From positions 2,356,001-2,420,000 of the forward strand of contig CAKKNE010000001.1 of the NCBI GenBank assembly GCA_918797485.1: a stretch of 64,000 nt of DNA, given 5' to 3'. Made by a program: the position numbers and the translations under genes. Shown piece after piece: positions 47,001-54,562 of the stretch. The DNA comes from Pelagomonas calceolata. Taxonomy: Eukaryota > Sar > Pelagophyceae > Pelagomonadales > Pelagomonadaceae. The notes under the pieces were generated by a model. The model had not been told where the DNA came from, made no database searches, and saw only the letters and a list, made by a program, of their open reading frames with translations. The first letter of the stretch is position 1. Every line of letters begins with the position of its first letter.

Positions 47001-48299
47001 GAGAAACGAGCGGCCAAGGCAGAGCAGGACCTGACGCGAGAGTCGGCATTACGTCGTAGATTACATAATCAGATCGAGGACATGAAGGGCAAGATTCGGG
47101 TGCTCTGTCGCGTGAGACCGCTCTCGAAGAAGGAGTCGGGCGACGACTGCGGAGTCGTGAAAGATGGCGAAGGGTCTCTGACCGTGCTACCGGCGAAGGA
47201 GAACCAGGAGAAGAAGCGGTTCCACTTCGACGCGGTCTTTGAAGGGGTTAAAGAGGACAATTCCCAGGCGAAACTGTTTGAAGATGTGAGGCACCTGATC
47301 ACGTCGACGGTCGACGGCTATAATGTTTGTCTGTTCGCCTACGGGCAGACCGGTTCCGGTAAAACATACACGATGGGGTCCGACTCCAAAATTAAAGATG
47401 CGTTGGATAGTAATGGTGTGATCAAGTCCGAATCTGCGGGCATAGCCCCGCGGGCCGCCCAGGCCATATTTGATATTTTAGCCGAGAGAGGTTTAGATTC
47501 AAATGTGTCGTTGCAGATGTTCGAGGTGTACTGCAACAATCTCGTGGATCTTATGGTGCCCCCTCGCAAAGTGACACCCATGGATCAAGGACCTTCGTTA
47601 AAAATTACGTTGGCGGAGCACTCGTCGACGGGACTAGTCCAGGTCGACGGCGCCAAATCGAAGCGAGTCATGTCGGCGGTCGACTTAGTCAATGCTTTGT
47701 CCGATGGCATTCAGTCACGCACGGTCCACGCGACGAAAATGAACTCGGAGTCTTCTCGGTCTCATTTAGTGATGGGAGTGACCATCACTACGACCAATAA
47801 ACGGACGGGCGCTTCGACGACCGGTAAATTAACTCTGGTGGATCTCGCTGGTTCGGAACGTGTGGAGCGGTCGGGAGCCGAAGGCCAGCAATTAAAGGAG
47901 GCCGCGGCCATCAACAAATCGCTGTCGGCTTTGGGCGACGTCATTAATGCGTTGACATCCGCAGAAGGCGGCCACGTGCCCTACCGGAACCATCCTTTGA
48001 CAATGCTCATGTCCGATTCTGTGGGTGGCTCCGCGAAGACGATGATGTTGGTTTGTAGCTCACCGGCCCATGCCAACGTCGCCGAAAGCGTCAGTTCGTT
48101 CCAGTTCGCCACGAGGTGCAAGGACGTCGTGTGTGGGTCCGATCCCCGCGCTGCTGCCGCGGAGATCGCGAAGCTGAAGGCCGAGGTCGCGCGGCTGAAA
48201 GGGAGTAGTCGGGCGCCGCCGCCGAACCGCCCCGCTCCAAACGTCGCGCCGCGGGGGCCGGCGACCCTGGCGAAGCGGCATTCTAGGAGGAATGGGTAA
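44034..48299 (+). CDS. Kinesin-14 with N-terminal ankyrin repeats
   Basis: Single exon, 1421 residues. Residues about 115-240 hold ankyrin repeats (GDTPLLLSAQYGAGDLVEML, GATPLMYAADAGHLRLCEQL). Residues about 270-1010 are an uninterrupted coiled coil. The motor lies C-terminal at about 1018-1365: FAYGQTGSGKTYTMG P-loop, NSESSRSH switch I, LVDLAGSE switch II, YRNHPLT. The neck directly preceding GKIRVLCRVRP marks it as kinesin-14, the minus-end-directed class used at spindle poles and in flagella. Ankyrin repeats as cargo or anchor domain are uncommon in this class. Stop and the next gene's leader are close. Confidence 0.93.
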   Translation: MATVQQVRDLRAEGAPADLSPDSDMESPSMKQARELGYTASAFPDEAASPLPDIEPVFGRPRTPQPYDYTPPPNLLEALRGALPYWGQGAEDVESNAKSDVQNASDEEVNRVDPETGDTPLLLSAQYGAGDLVEMLVERGADVDITLPSGATALHYMTNSSTLCPDAVIALLAVGADPSVADLHTGATPLMYAADAGHLRLCEQLVKHGADAAQTDFQGYDAAGWARSAGHSDVEAFLTSKTTDALSSPVATDYNIEVASPTVVVPESASKARRKDREDALHEQIRELTEVKASLHVQASLVSAEAEKAQMRAERADEQLQLAREELIKLKSKHQQALEDASSAKAELEAARTAADKARTSLIQDASTHKARADEAESARMKASQRADDALERAMQAEARLERAREEVDSLKAERDKAVSELDEKSDQLTALEIENKMEGAAAKARDDALSAAHAAARAAMMAVVPSTTTSSSEDSDTLKLALESAEKRAVQAEAAAKNDRSDAEKTLNAARASSAALDAALRDQGRLGRWAERLKGDRDAAKKKLEADGDRVKSAEERAAQCQAKANEQQAALNQQLKDEAAKRASFEATAATEKQRADKLEDKAKQLEAELLALAQAASGEARDAALEAAHKARLDEAEAQRSKAEESLAAKESALREAQQLLEEARKSQSVANEASRRDETVASLRDVLVEFDGRAAAAARLAVVEEVQKLTEGLEQAQSRNGNMEAVETARKEARQELDRVRSELAQARESSAADLARREQLEKSARDAASDRDRARANFTEVREQVMKCKADLLRAEAERDNATNQLDSIRERCQKDLENLERRASQADERAKRLESDLNEAKSSLRRKDEFYEEKLKRSEDESRRQQLRDEDSRLNRERASRLQYDEEISKLRDEAARAQADVVRYRDMASRVEASTGNALDRVHAAEACCDALRRRLDDLTAELASRGEEATSLTKDAKADREKLLRLSVSEGELRAKVRDLEKRAAKAEQDLTRESALRRRLHNQIEDMKGKIRVLCRVRPLSKKESGDDCGVVKDGEGSLTVLPAKENQEKKRFHFDAVFEGVKEDNSQAKLFEDVRHLITSTVDGYNVCLFAYGQTGSGKTYTMGSDSKIKDALDSNGVIKSESAGIAPRAAQAIFDILAERGLDSNVSLQMFEVYCNNLVDLMVPPRKVTPMDQGPSLKITLAEHSSTGLVQVDGAKSKRVMSAVDLVNALSDGIQSRTVHATKMNSESSRSHLVMGVTITTTNKRTGASTTGKLTLVDLAGSERVERSGAEGQQLKEAAAINKSLSALGDVINALTSAEGGHVPYRNHPLTMLMSDSVGGSAKTMMLVCSSPAHANVAESVSSFQFATRCKDVVCGSDPRAAAAEIAKLKAEVARLKGSSRAPPPNRPAPNVAPRGPATLAKRHSRRNG

Positions 48300-48555
48300 T
48301 TTGAGGGTATATTTGGCCATTTGCATCCGCGAGAAAACCCGTTTTGGAGTTTTAGCTCCGCGGCGCGCGACCGACGCGAAACTCGCGCGCAACGTGCATA
48401 GACTGCCTGCTCAGACCAAGAGCTCGATCTATATTGCTGCGCGATCGCTGCGGCGAGCACTCTGCACGCGGCCTGCAACCGCTGCGGTCCAGGAGCCAGG
48501 GAGACGAGGAGGCGGGAGCGCAACAAATCGATACGCCACCGCCGCTGCGACAGCG

Positions 48556-49692
48556 ATGCCCAAGAAGAAGCGCGCCGAGAGCCCCGCGCCCGAGGATTTG
48601 TGTGAGGGTGGGAAATGCATCGGTGTTGTGTTCGAGGACCACCGCCAGCCGGTCTACGCCGTCGCGTTCTGGCCCGGGGCTTCTGATGAACCGATGGTCG
48701 CGGTCTGTGGTTCGAATCGAGCGTCTGTGTATGCTATTGCCGAGGGAGATATCGAGTTGCGGCAGGTCTACGTTGATAACGATAGGGACGAGTCCTTCTT
48801 CTGCTGCGCCTGGAGTCGCAGAGCCGACGCGCCATTACTGTGCGTCGCTGGTACTAGAGGCATAGCTAAAATTGTGGACTGCGCCGATGGACGGTTAGAC
48901 TGCGCTTTGGTGGGTCACGGCAACGCGATCAATGATTGCTGCTTCCACGCCGTCGATGAATCACTACTCTTGACGGCGTCGAAGGACGAATCTATCAGGT
49001 TGTGGAACGCGAGAACTTGTGTGTGCATCGCCGTATTTGCGGGAGATAGGGGACACAGGGACGAGGTATTAGCAGTAGACTGCCATCAATCAGGAAGCTG
49101 CTGCCTGAGTTCGGGCATGGACAACACTATTAAATTATGGCAATTAGATGCGGAGCACGTCGCCAAAGCTTGTGAACGGTCGCATACGAACCCGCAGCCG
49201 GCGAATCACCGACCTTTTGAGACGGTCTTCGAGCAGTTTCCCGCGTTTTCCACGAGTCGTGTCCACGCGAACTACGTCGACTGCGCGCGCTGGGTCGGTT
49301 CATTGATCCTCTCGAAGTCGACGGCGGAGCGGTTGTGTCTGTGGAGTCCGGACCCGCAGCGCAATGAGAGATTACCGGCACCGTTGTTATCTGAGACGAA
49401 TGATGACAGTGAGCCGAAGGACGACGTGTTGATCGTTCATGAGTTGGACCTGCCGGGGGCGGACATCTGGTTCCTGCGGTTCGGCATGTGTTCGTCTCGC
49501 CAGTACGTGTGTGCTGGGAATACTTCCGGTGACTTGGTCATCTATGACGTCGATTCTACCGAACAAAAGGCATCCTTGACGCACCCGAAGATGCGCGGGG
49601 CGGTCCGACAGTGCGCGTTTTCTCCTGATTCTTCATTGGTGGCATGCGTCGGCGACGACGCGGGCCTCTTCGTTTATGAATTAGATAAGTAG
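48556..49692 (+). CDS. EED: Polycomb repressive complex 2 subunit EED (WD40)
   Basis: Single exon, 378 residues from MPKKKRAESP at 48556; the open frame extends 88 codons upstream but the family N-terminus and the basic leader support this start. Seven WD40 blades match EED/FIE/ESC along the whole length: VGHGNAINDCCFH, GHRDEVLAVDCH, GMDNTIKLWQL, PFETVFEQFPAFSTSRVHANYVDCARWVGSLILSKS, and RQCAFSPDSSLVACVGDDA. EED binds H3K27me3 and stimulates the EZH2-type methyltransferase. Its presence implies a PRC2 system in this alga. Confidence 0.93.
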   Translation: MPKKKRAESPAPEDLCEGGKCIGVVFEDHRQPVYAVAFWPGASDEPMVAVCGSNRASVYAIAEGDIELRQVYVDNDRDESFFCCAWSRRADAPLLCVAGTRGIAKIVDCADGRLDCALVGHGNAINDCCFHAVDESLLLTASKDESIRLWNARTCVCIAVFAGDRGHRDEVLAVDCHQSGSCCLSSGMDNTIKLWQLDAEHVAKACERSHTNPQPANHRPFETVFEQFPAFSTSRVHANYVDCARWVGSLILSKSTAERLCLWSPDPQRNERLPAPLLSETNDDSEPKDDVLIVHELDLPGADIWFLRFGMCSSRQYVCAGNTSGDLVIYDVDSTEQKASLTHPKMRGAVRQCAFSPDSSLVACVGDDAGLFVYELDK

Positions 49693-49694
49693 TC

Positions 49695-50159
49695 TTAGAG
49701 TACATTGGCGTCGTGCGCGAAGTCCCCCCACCGCTCCGGGGGCACGTCGCCGCGACGCTTCGCCTCCCTCTCGGAAACGGTCGACCAGCAGTCGAGCTGG
49801 GTCCCGAGGACGAAGGGCGTGACATACAGAGGCGTCGCGGTCTTCGTCGCGAGGATGAAGCCCGTCAGGCGCGAGCCCTTTGCTGAGAGTAGCGCCGTCG
49901 ACGCGCCCCGCGCGAGACCGAACACAACACCAGCTAAGACTGCCGCCGCTGCACTTGAGTAGTGCGCGAAGAGCGGGTCCCGGTCGATGTTGTGCGAGTG
50001 CCAGTCCAGTAAGTTTGTCAGCGTCGGCTCTGTTAGTAAATTATGCGCGGGCCGCGGCGCGAGCGGCGGGCCGCGGCGCCACGTCCGTGGTGGTTCTCTT
50101 GGTTCCGGCTTTGGTTCGCACGGGTCGTCGTGCCAGCCGCTGGGGTCCGCGGGGTCCAT
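49695..50159 (-). CDS. Small membrane protein of unknown function
   Basis: Single exon, 154 residues. A Pro-rich N-terminus (CEPKPEPREPPRTW) is followed by LLDWHSHNIDRDPLFAHYSSA. Two hydrophobic helices follow (AAAVLAGVVFGLARGASTALL and LTGFILATKTATPLYVTPFVLG), then a charged end. Possibly an organelle membrane protein. It overlaps nothing but ends two bases from the EED stop, so the two convergent transcripts must overlap. Confidence 0.65.
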   Translation of the reverse strand: MDPADPSGWHDDPCEPKPEPREPPRTWRRGPPLAPRPAHNLLTEPTLTNLLDWHSHNIDRDPLFAHYSSAAAAVLAGVVFGLARGASTALLSAKGSRLTGFILATKTATPLYVTPFVLGTQLDCWSTVSEREAKRRGDVPPERWGDFAHDANVL

Positions 50160-50612
50160 GTCGATCGATGCGGACGCACAGACTGTCGGAAGCTTTCAGA
50201 GCGCTGAGCCTGAACGCACTCCCTGGCCACTGGTGGACGTCTGGACTTGAATGATGCGTCGAAGCGCTTTAAAAATGGATCACTACGCACGTCCTAGACC
50301 TTCTTGCCTGCGCACAGCGTGAGCACAGAACGCAGCGCAGCCAAAAACAAGGTACCTCGGTACCTTACCTATACCTTATACCTTATATATACCCGCAGGC
50401 AGCAAGAGGCGCACTAATACTCCGAGCAATCCGTGGCGAAGCCCAGGGCAACACAAAGGCTTCACTACGGCGCGGCGGCGAGCGCTGCGGACGGCGGGAC
50501 AGGGCGCGGCCGCACTGGCAAAGGAGCGAAGGCGCGCGCGCGAAGGTAAGGCAGCCCTACGACGCCGCCGTCCGCGCGACGCTGCCGCGTTTCTTTCTTC
50601 GAGGAGTAGGGT
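50160..50612. promoter_or_regulatory. Spacer with GGTACC/CCTTATACC motif
   Basis: At about 50350-50398 it holds aaggtacctcggtacctta, cctataccttatacctt and atatataccc, the third copy of this promoter-like motif, about 190 bp upstream of the minus-strand start at 50159. The remainder is GC-rich with no gene seen. Confidence 0.5.
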
Positions 50613-50628
50613 GGTTTTTAGAAAAACC
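50613..50628 (-). terminator. Histone 3' stem-loop downstream of H2B
   Basis: On the minus strand GGTTTTTCTAAAAACC, followed by ACCCTAC. It fits the metazoan-type histone mRNA stem-loop consensus GGYYYU-NHYN-ARRRCC at every position: a 6-bp stem and 4-nt loop. It lies 73 bp after the H2B stop, consistent with SLBP-dependent 3' end processing. Confidence 0.85.
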
Positions 50629-50700
50629 GGGTGTAATGTGGGTGCCGTCGTCACAAGAGCGTATCGCAGCGCGAGCTGCTACTCAAACGGCAGTGAGCGC

Positions 50701-51051
50701 TTACGAGCTCGAGAACTTGGTGACGGCCTTGGTGCCCTCGGACACGGCGTGCTTGGAGAGCTCGCCCGGGAGCATGAGGCGGACCGAGGTCTGGATCTCG
50801 CGGGACGAGAGCGTCGCCTTCTTGGAGAAGCGGCACAGCTTGGAGGCCTCGAGGGCGATGCGCTCGAAGATGTCGTTGATGAACGAGTTCATGATCGACA
50901 TGCCCTTCTTGGAGATGCCCGTGTCCGGGTGCACCTGCTTGAGCACGCGGTAGATGTACGTCGAGTACGACTCCGTGCGCGACTTCTTCTTCTTGGCGCC
51001 GCCGGCCTTCTTGGGGGCTTTCGCCGACTTCTTGGAGGGGGTCTTGGCCAT
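50701..51051 (-). CDS. H2B: Histone H2B
   Basis: Intronless, 116 residues. A Lys-rich tail ([15 protein letters not shown]) is followed by the complete H2B histone fold ([75 protein letters not shown]). The C-terminal lysine of AVTKFSS is the conserved ubiquitination site. It is paired head-to-head with H2A. Confidence 0.98.
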   Translation of the reverse strand: MAKTPSKKSAKAPKKAGGAKKKKSRTESYSTYIYRVLKQVHPDTGISKKGMSIMNSFINDIFERIALEASKLCRFSKKATLSSREIQTSVRLMLPGELSKHAVSEGTKAVTKFSSS

Positions 51052-51288
51052 TTTGTGTTATTTTTTCCGATGTGTTGGAGCTGCCTCCCCACTCGAATCG
51101 CGCAGCACGGTTCCGGAGCGGCGGCGAGCCGGTAAATTTTGGCGTCCAATGAAATTGTGACCCTAGTATCTGGTCGCAAAATGATTCGTCGCCAAAAATT
51201 AGCGGCGCGCCACGCTCCGGAAATGGGTGTGCTCCAAGCGGGAGGGCAGCACTCCAACACATCGGAAAAAAAACACCCCCAAAACATC
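51052..51288. promoter_or_regulatory. Bidirectional H2A-H2B promoter with mirrored elements
   Basis: 237 bp. TTTTTCCGATGTGTTGG at about 51061-51077 and its exact complement CCAACACATCGGAAAAA at about 51253-51269 sit next to the two start codons, each flanked by a GGAGG/CCTCC stretch. A CCAAT box lies near 51146. The symmetry suggests the same initiation element serves both genes. Confidence 0.75.
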
Positions 51289-51684
51289 ATGTCTGGCAAA
51301 GGAAAGGGCGGCCGCGGCAAGGGCAAGTCCAAGTCCAGCGGCTCGTCGTCCTCGGCGTCCAAGGCTGGCCTCCAGTTCCCGGTGGCGCGCCTCAACCGCT
51401 ACCTCCGCAAGGGCAAGTACGCCTCGCGCGTCGGCGTCGGTGCCGGTGTCTACATGGGCGCCGTCCTCGAGTACCTCTGCGCCGAGATCCTCGAGCTCGC
51501 GGGCAACGCCGCGCGCGACAACAAGAAGACGCGCATCGTGCCGCGCCACATCCAGCTCGCCGTCCGCAACGACGAGGAGCTCAACAAGCTCCTGGGCTCG
51601 GTCACCATCGCCTCGGGCGGTGTGCTCCCGAACATCCACGCCACGCTTCTCCCCAAGAAGTCGACGACCAAGGCCTCGGCCTAA
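51289..51684 (+). CDS. H2A: Histone H2A
   Basis: Intronless, 131 residues from [13 protein letters not shown]; a longer open frame upstream is the promoter. The H2A core is complete ([71 protein letters not shown]). The tail ends KKSTTKASA without an SQ(E/D)Y motif, so it is canonical H2A rather than H2A.X; the acidic patch looks normal. Confidence 0.98.
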   Translation: MSGKGKGGRGKGKSKSSGSSSSASKAGLQFPVARLNRYLRKGKYASRVGVGAGVYMGAVLEYLCAEILELAGNAARDNKKTRIVPRHIQLAVRNDEELNKLLGSVTIASGGVLPNIHATLLPKKSTTKASA

Positions 51685-51730
51685 GTGCAAAAAGTGGTCC
51701 TGCGATCACCAGCATCCTCATTTACATACC

Positions 51731-51746
51731 GGTTTTTACAAAAACC
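51731..51746 (+). terminator. Histone 3' stem-loop downstream of H2A
   Basis: GGTTTTTACAAAAACC followed by ACCC, 46 bp after the H2A stop. It matches the histone stem-loop consensus and the copy at the H2B 3' end except in the loop. Confidence 0.88.
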
Positions 51747-52327
51747 ACCCTGTTCCTCGAAGTTCCGGTCGGAGGAGGCTGCCCCCGGCGCTGCACCGTC
51801 GCCCGCGCTCCCGTTACCTGTGTGGCCTCGCCGCCGGCGCTTCTTGCGGGGCGCGCAGTTCCCCTGGCTCGTCTGCGGCATTCCCCGTTGGTGCTTCTCC
51901 TCCCTCCCATGCCTATCAGGTTTTGACCTGCCTATTTAAGACATACTAGCCCCCTCAGAGCTACGAAGCAGTGTCTTGAGAAGGGCTGAGAACACGCCCG
52001 CAACCCCGTGGACCACCGTGCAAGAACCAGAACCCTTCACTAAATACCCCTCCCGCAGCCCTGGCCCGACAAGAGCGCCCCTCGCCCGCTAGGAGCCTCA
52101 TACGATCCATAAGTGCTCCGAGAGTAACGAGCGCGTGCGCGCGAGATTACGGCCTCAAATGGGTCTCGCGGCGGGCCTCGGCGGACGCCGCACCGCAAGC
52201 CGCACTGACCGGAGGCGCCTCGTCGCGCGCCGAGAGGAGACGCGGACGCGGATCGCCCCCGCAGGCCGCCGCAGCGCACCTACTACACGAACCCGACGCC
52301 ACCACGGCGCCCCTCCGCACCACAAAC
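51747..52327. other. Spacer downstream of H2A
   Basis: About 580 bp. A CTATTTAAGAC TATA-like run lies near 51933. GC-rich open frames are present on both strands but have no family features. It must contain the H2A cleavage downstream element and the promoter of the small gene that follows. Confidence 0.4.
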
Positions 52328-52612
52328 ATGTCGTCCGGCCTCCAGCAGGGGAGCAAGGCCGCGATGAAGGCCGCCGCGTCCGACGGCGTGCCGCACCACA
52401 AGTCCGAGGGCGCCGCGCCCGCGACGAAGACGAAGGGCGACGGCCACAGCCGCAACATCCTGCGCAAGGGCGGCCCCGCCGTCGAGCGCAAGGCCGGCAC
52501 GTCCGGCCACGCGCTCCAGGACCCGTCCATGGAGGGCGCGCCGCCGGTCGACCCCGGCGACCCGAACTTCGAGTCGCCCGACGACCCGGAGCGGGTGTCC
52601 TCGAAGGACTAG
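52328..52612 (+). CDS. Small hydrophilic protein of unknown function
   Basis: Single exon, 94 residues. It is disordered and rich in Gly, Pro, Ala, Lys and Asp. SRNILRKGGPAVERKAG and DPNFESPDDPE look like short conserved motifs. The ATG context is good (aaacATG) and codon use matches the neighbours. No domain recognised. It is convergent with the PDZ-like gene. Confidence 0.55.
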   Translation: MSSGLQQGSKAAMKAAASDGVPHHKSEGAAPATKTKGDGHSRNILRKGGPAVERKAGTSGHALQDPSMEGAPPVDPGDPNFESPDDPERVSSKD

Positions 52613-52683
52613 AATTAGTGGAGCGGCCCTCTGCAGGCGCACAAGACGCTCGCGAGGCCTAACGTGTTCCGTATCTCGAATCA

Positions 52684-54252
52684 TTAGTTCTTACGCGCCT
52701 TCGACGGCGTGTCCTGCTCGCCGCTCAGCCAGTTGAAGAAGTCGAGCGTCTCGGGCTTCTCCGACTCGGCCGCCGCGGCGTAGGCGACGTCCGCCTTCTC
52801 GGCCGCCTTCGCCCGACGGATGGCCGCGGGCTGGATGTCCGCGGTGGGCCCGACGAAGCCGCCCGCGTCTTCATCAGAACGCCAGGGCGAGGCCGGCGGC
52901 GTCGGGGCCTCCGGCGCGGCGCGCGGGTCCGACGGCGAGGCCGGCCGCCGCGTCGGGCTCGCCTCCGTCGGCTTTTTTATCCAGCTCGTGTCGCGTTTCG
53001 CGCGCGGCGACTTCAGGAGCTTTTTTTGGACCGTCGACGGCGATCCTGACGTCCGGAAGATCGATGGCACCGCCGCGGGCGCCGGAGGCTCGGGAGCGGG
53101 CGCGGGCGGCGCCGGCGCGGGTGGCGCCGGCGCAGGCGGCGCCGGCGCCGGCGGCGCCCGCGGTGCCGCGGCCGGTTCCGGCGCGGCGGCGGGTGCCGGC
53201 GCCGGCGGCGATCCGAAGACGGGCGGCGGCCCGCCCGCGGCGGCGGCCGGCGTCGGCGGGTCCTCCACCAACGCGAACTCGGGCGACGTCGCGGGCGGCG
53301 CCGGCGCATCATCTAAGACGCGCACGAAGGTTAATTCGAGCGGCCGCGGCGCCGCGGAGAGCTTCCGCAATAATCCCGCGAAGTCGTCGCGTGGAAAGGG
53401 CACGGGGACCTTGTCGTCGCCGACGCGGAGCAGCGCGTCGCCCGGCGCGAGAGCTAAAAAGTGGGGGCACGTTTGCGCGACGCGCTGGACGCGGATCCAG
53501 CCGTCCTTCCACAACCCGAGCGTGAAGCCGAGCTTCGGCGTCTTGAACGCGAGAGTGGTGTTGCGCACCTTGTCGCGGTGCACGAGGCGGAAGGAGCCCT
53601 CGCGCGCGGGGCGGTCCGTCTGTGTTACTGGTGCGGGCGGGGGCATGGCCGCCGCGGGCCTTTGTTGTGGCTTGGGCGCCGGCGGCTTGGCGGCAGCTGC
53701 CGGCGCCGTCGGCGGCTTGGCGGCGGCCGCCGGCGCGGGCCGTGCGGCCGCCGGCGCGGGCGCCGGCGGCGTGGCGACGAACGTCTCGGTCGGGTGCGTC
53801 ACGATGCCGAGCTCGCGCCGCCGCGGTTTCGCCGGCGCCGGCGCCGGCGCGGGCCGAGCCGCGGCGGCCGGCGCCGGCGCCGCCGGCGCCGGAGGCTGCC
53901 GAGCTGCCGGCGCGGTTTTTGCTGTGGACGGCGCGGGCCGAGCCGCAGCGGCCGCCGGCGCGGGCGCCGGCGCCGCGGGTGCCGGAGGCTGCCGAGCCGC
54001 CGGCTTGGCCGGCTTGGCCGGCGCCGGCGCCGGAGGCTTCGCTGCCGGCGCAGCCGCCGCCGGCTTGTCGAACGGCACGCGGATCTGGGCGCGCGTCGGC
54101 GACCGGCCGCGCGGCGCCGCGGCCTTGGCTTTAGCCTTGGCCTTGGGACTGCTCTTGAAAGAGAAGAGACCGCGCAGGCGCTCGACGCTCAGCGAGCGCC
54201 GCTTCTTCTTCTTGAGCTGGGGCCAGCGTTCGACCTCTTCCTTCTGCTCCAT
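52684..54252 (-). CDS. Ala/Pro-rich protein with PDZ-like domain
   Basis: Single exon, 522 residues. A basic leader (WPQLKKKKRRSLSVERLRGLF) is followed by about 160 residues of Pro/Ala low complexity. A folded segment at about residues 225-320 then follows (NTTLAFKTPKLGFTLGLWKDGWIRVQRV...LALAPGDALLRVGDDKV...LTFVRV), with the order of a PDZ domain. A second Pro/Ala tract and a charged end (LDFFNWLSGEQDTPSKARKN) complete it. A near full-length open frame exists on the other strand but is pure Gly/Ala repeat complement. Confidence 0.65.
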   Translation of the reverse strand: MEQKEEVERWPQLKKKKRRSLSVERLRGLFSFKSSPKAKAKAKAAAPRGRSPTRAQIRVPFDKPAAAAPAAKPPAPAPAKPAKPAARQPPAPAAPAPAPAAAAARPAPSTAKTAPAARQPPAPAAPAPAAAARPAPAPAPAKPRRRELGIVTHPTETFVATPPAPAPAAARPAPAAAAKPPTAPAAAAKPPAPKPQQRPAAAMPPPAPVTQTDRPAREGSFRLVHRDKVRNTTLAFKTPKLGFTLGLWKDGWIRVQRVAQTCPHFLALAPGDALLRVGDDKVPVPFPRDDFAGLLRKLSAAPRPLELTFVRVLDDAPAPPATSPEFALVEDPPTPAAAAGGPPPVFGSPPAPAPAAAPEPAAAPRAPPAPAPPAPAPPAPAPPAPAPEPPAPAAVPSIFRTSGSPSTVQKKLLKSPRAKRDTSWIKKPTEASPTRRPASPSDPRAAPEAPTPPASPWRSDEDAGGFVGPTADIQPAAIRRAKAAEKADVAYAAAAESEKPETLDFFNWLSGEQDTPSKARKN

Positions 54253-54562
54253 GGTGGGCAGCGTTTGCCACGGATGATGGCTTTGTTTTCAGCCCTTGGT
54301 TTGGGCACGCTTTGACATCATCGCAATCGTCCTCGGGACCGCGCGACGAGTCCGGAGAGCGCTCTTCATGCTACTCGTACCAAGGCGCATACGGGTTTGC
54401 TAGTATGTCTCACTCTATCTCTGCCAGCCCCAAGCGACGCAAAAGTCGCAATTGCTACCCCTATCGCTGCCGCCGGGCTGCAGAAAGTACAAAGGCATCA
54501 CCCCTGCTCCGCGTGCTGCCGCTGCGCACCGCTACTCCGATCTCTAACTCGCATAGATCACC
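54253..54562. promoter_or_regulatory. Divergent promoter with degenerate GCTAG element
   Basis: 310 bp. TTGCTAGTATGTCTCAC near 54396 resembles the left half of the GCTAG/TGTCTTAC element, about 165 bp before the SET gene ATG, but a clean right half is missing. Confidence 0.35.

Noticed and set aside
52820-54277. Long plus-strand open frame (485 codons) rich in Gly and Ala
   Set aside because: It is the complement of the Pro/Ala-rich minus-strand gene; it lacks any folded segment, whereas the minus frame has a PDZ-like domain and a natural N-terminus.
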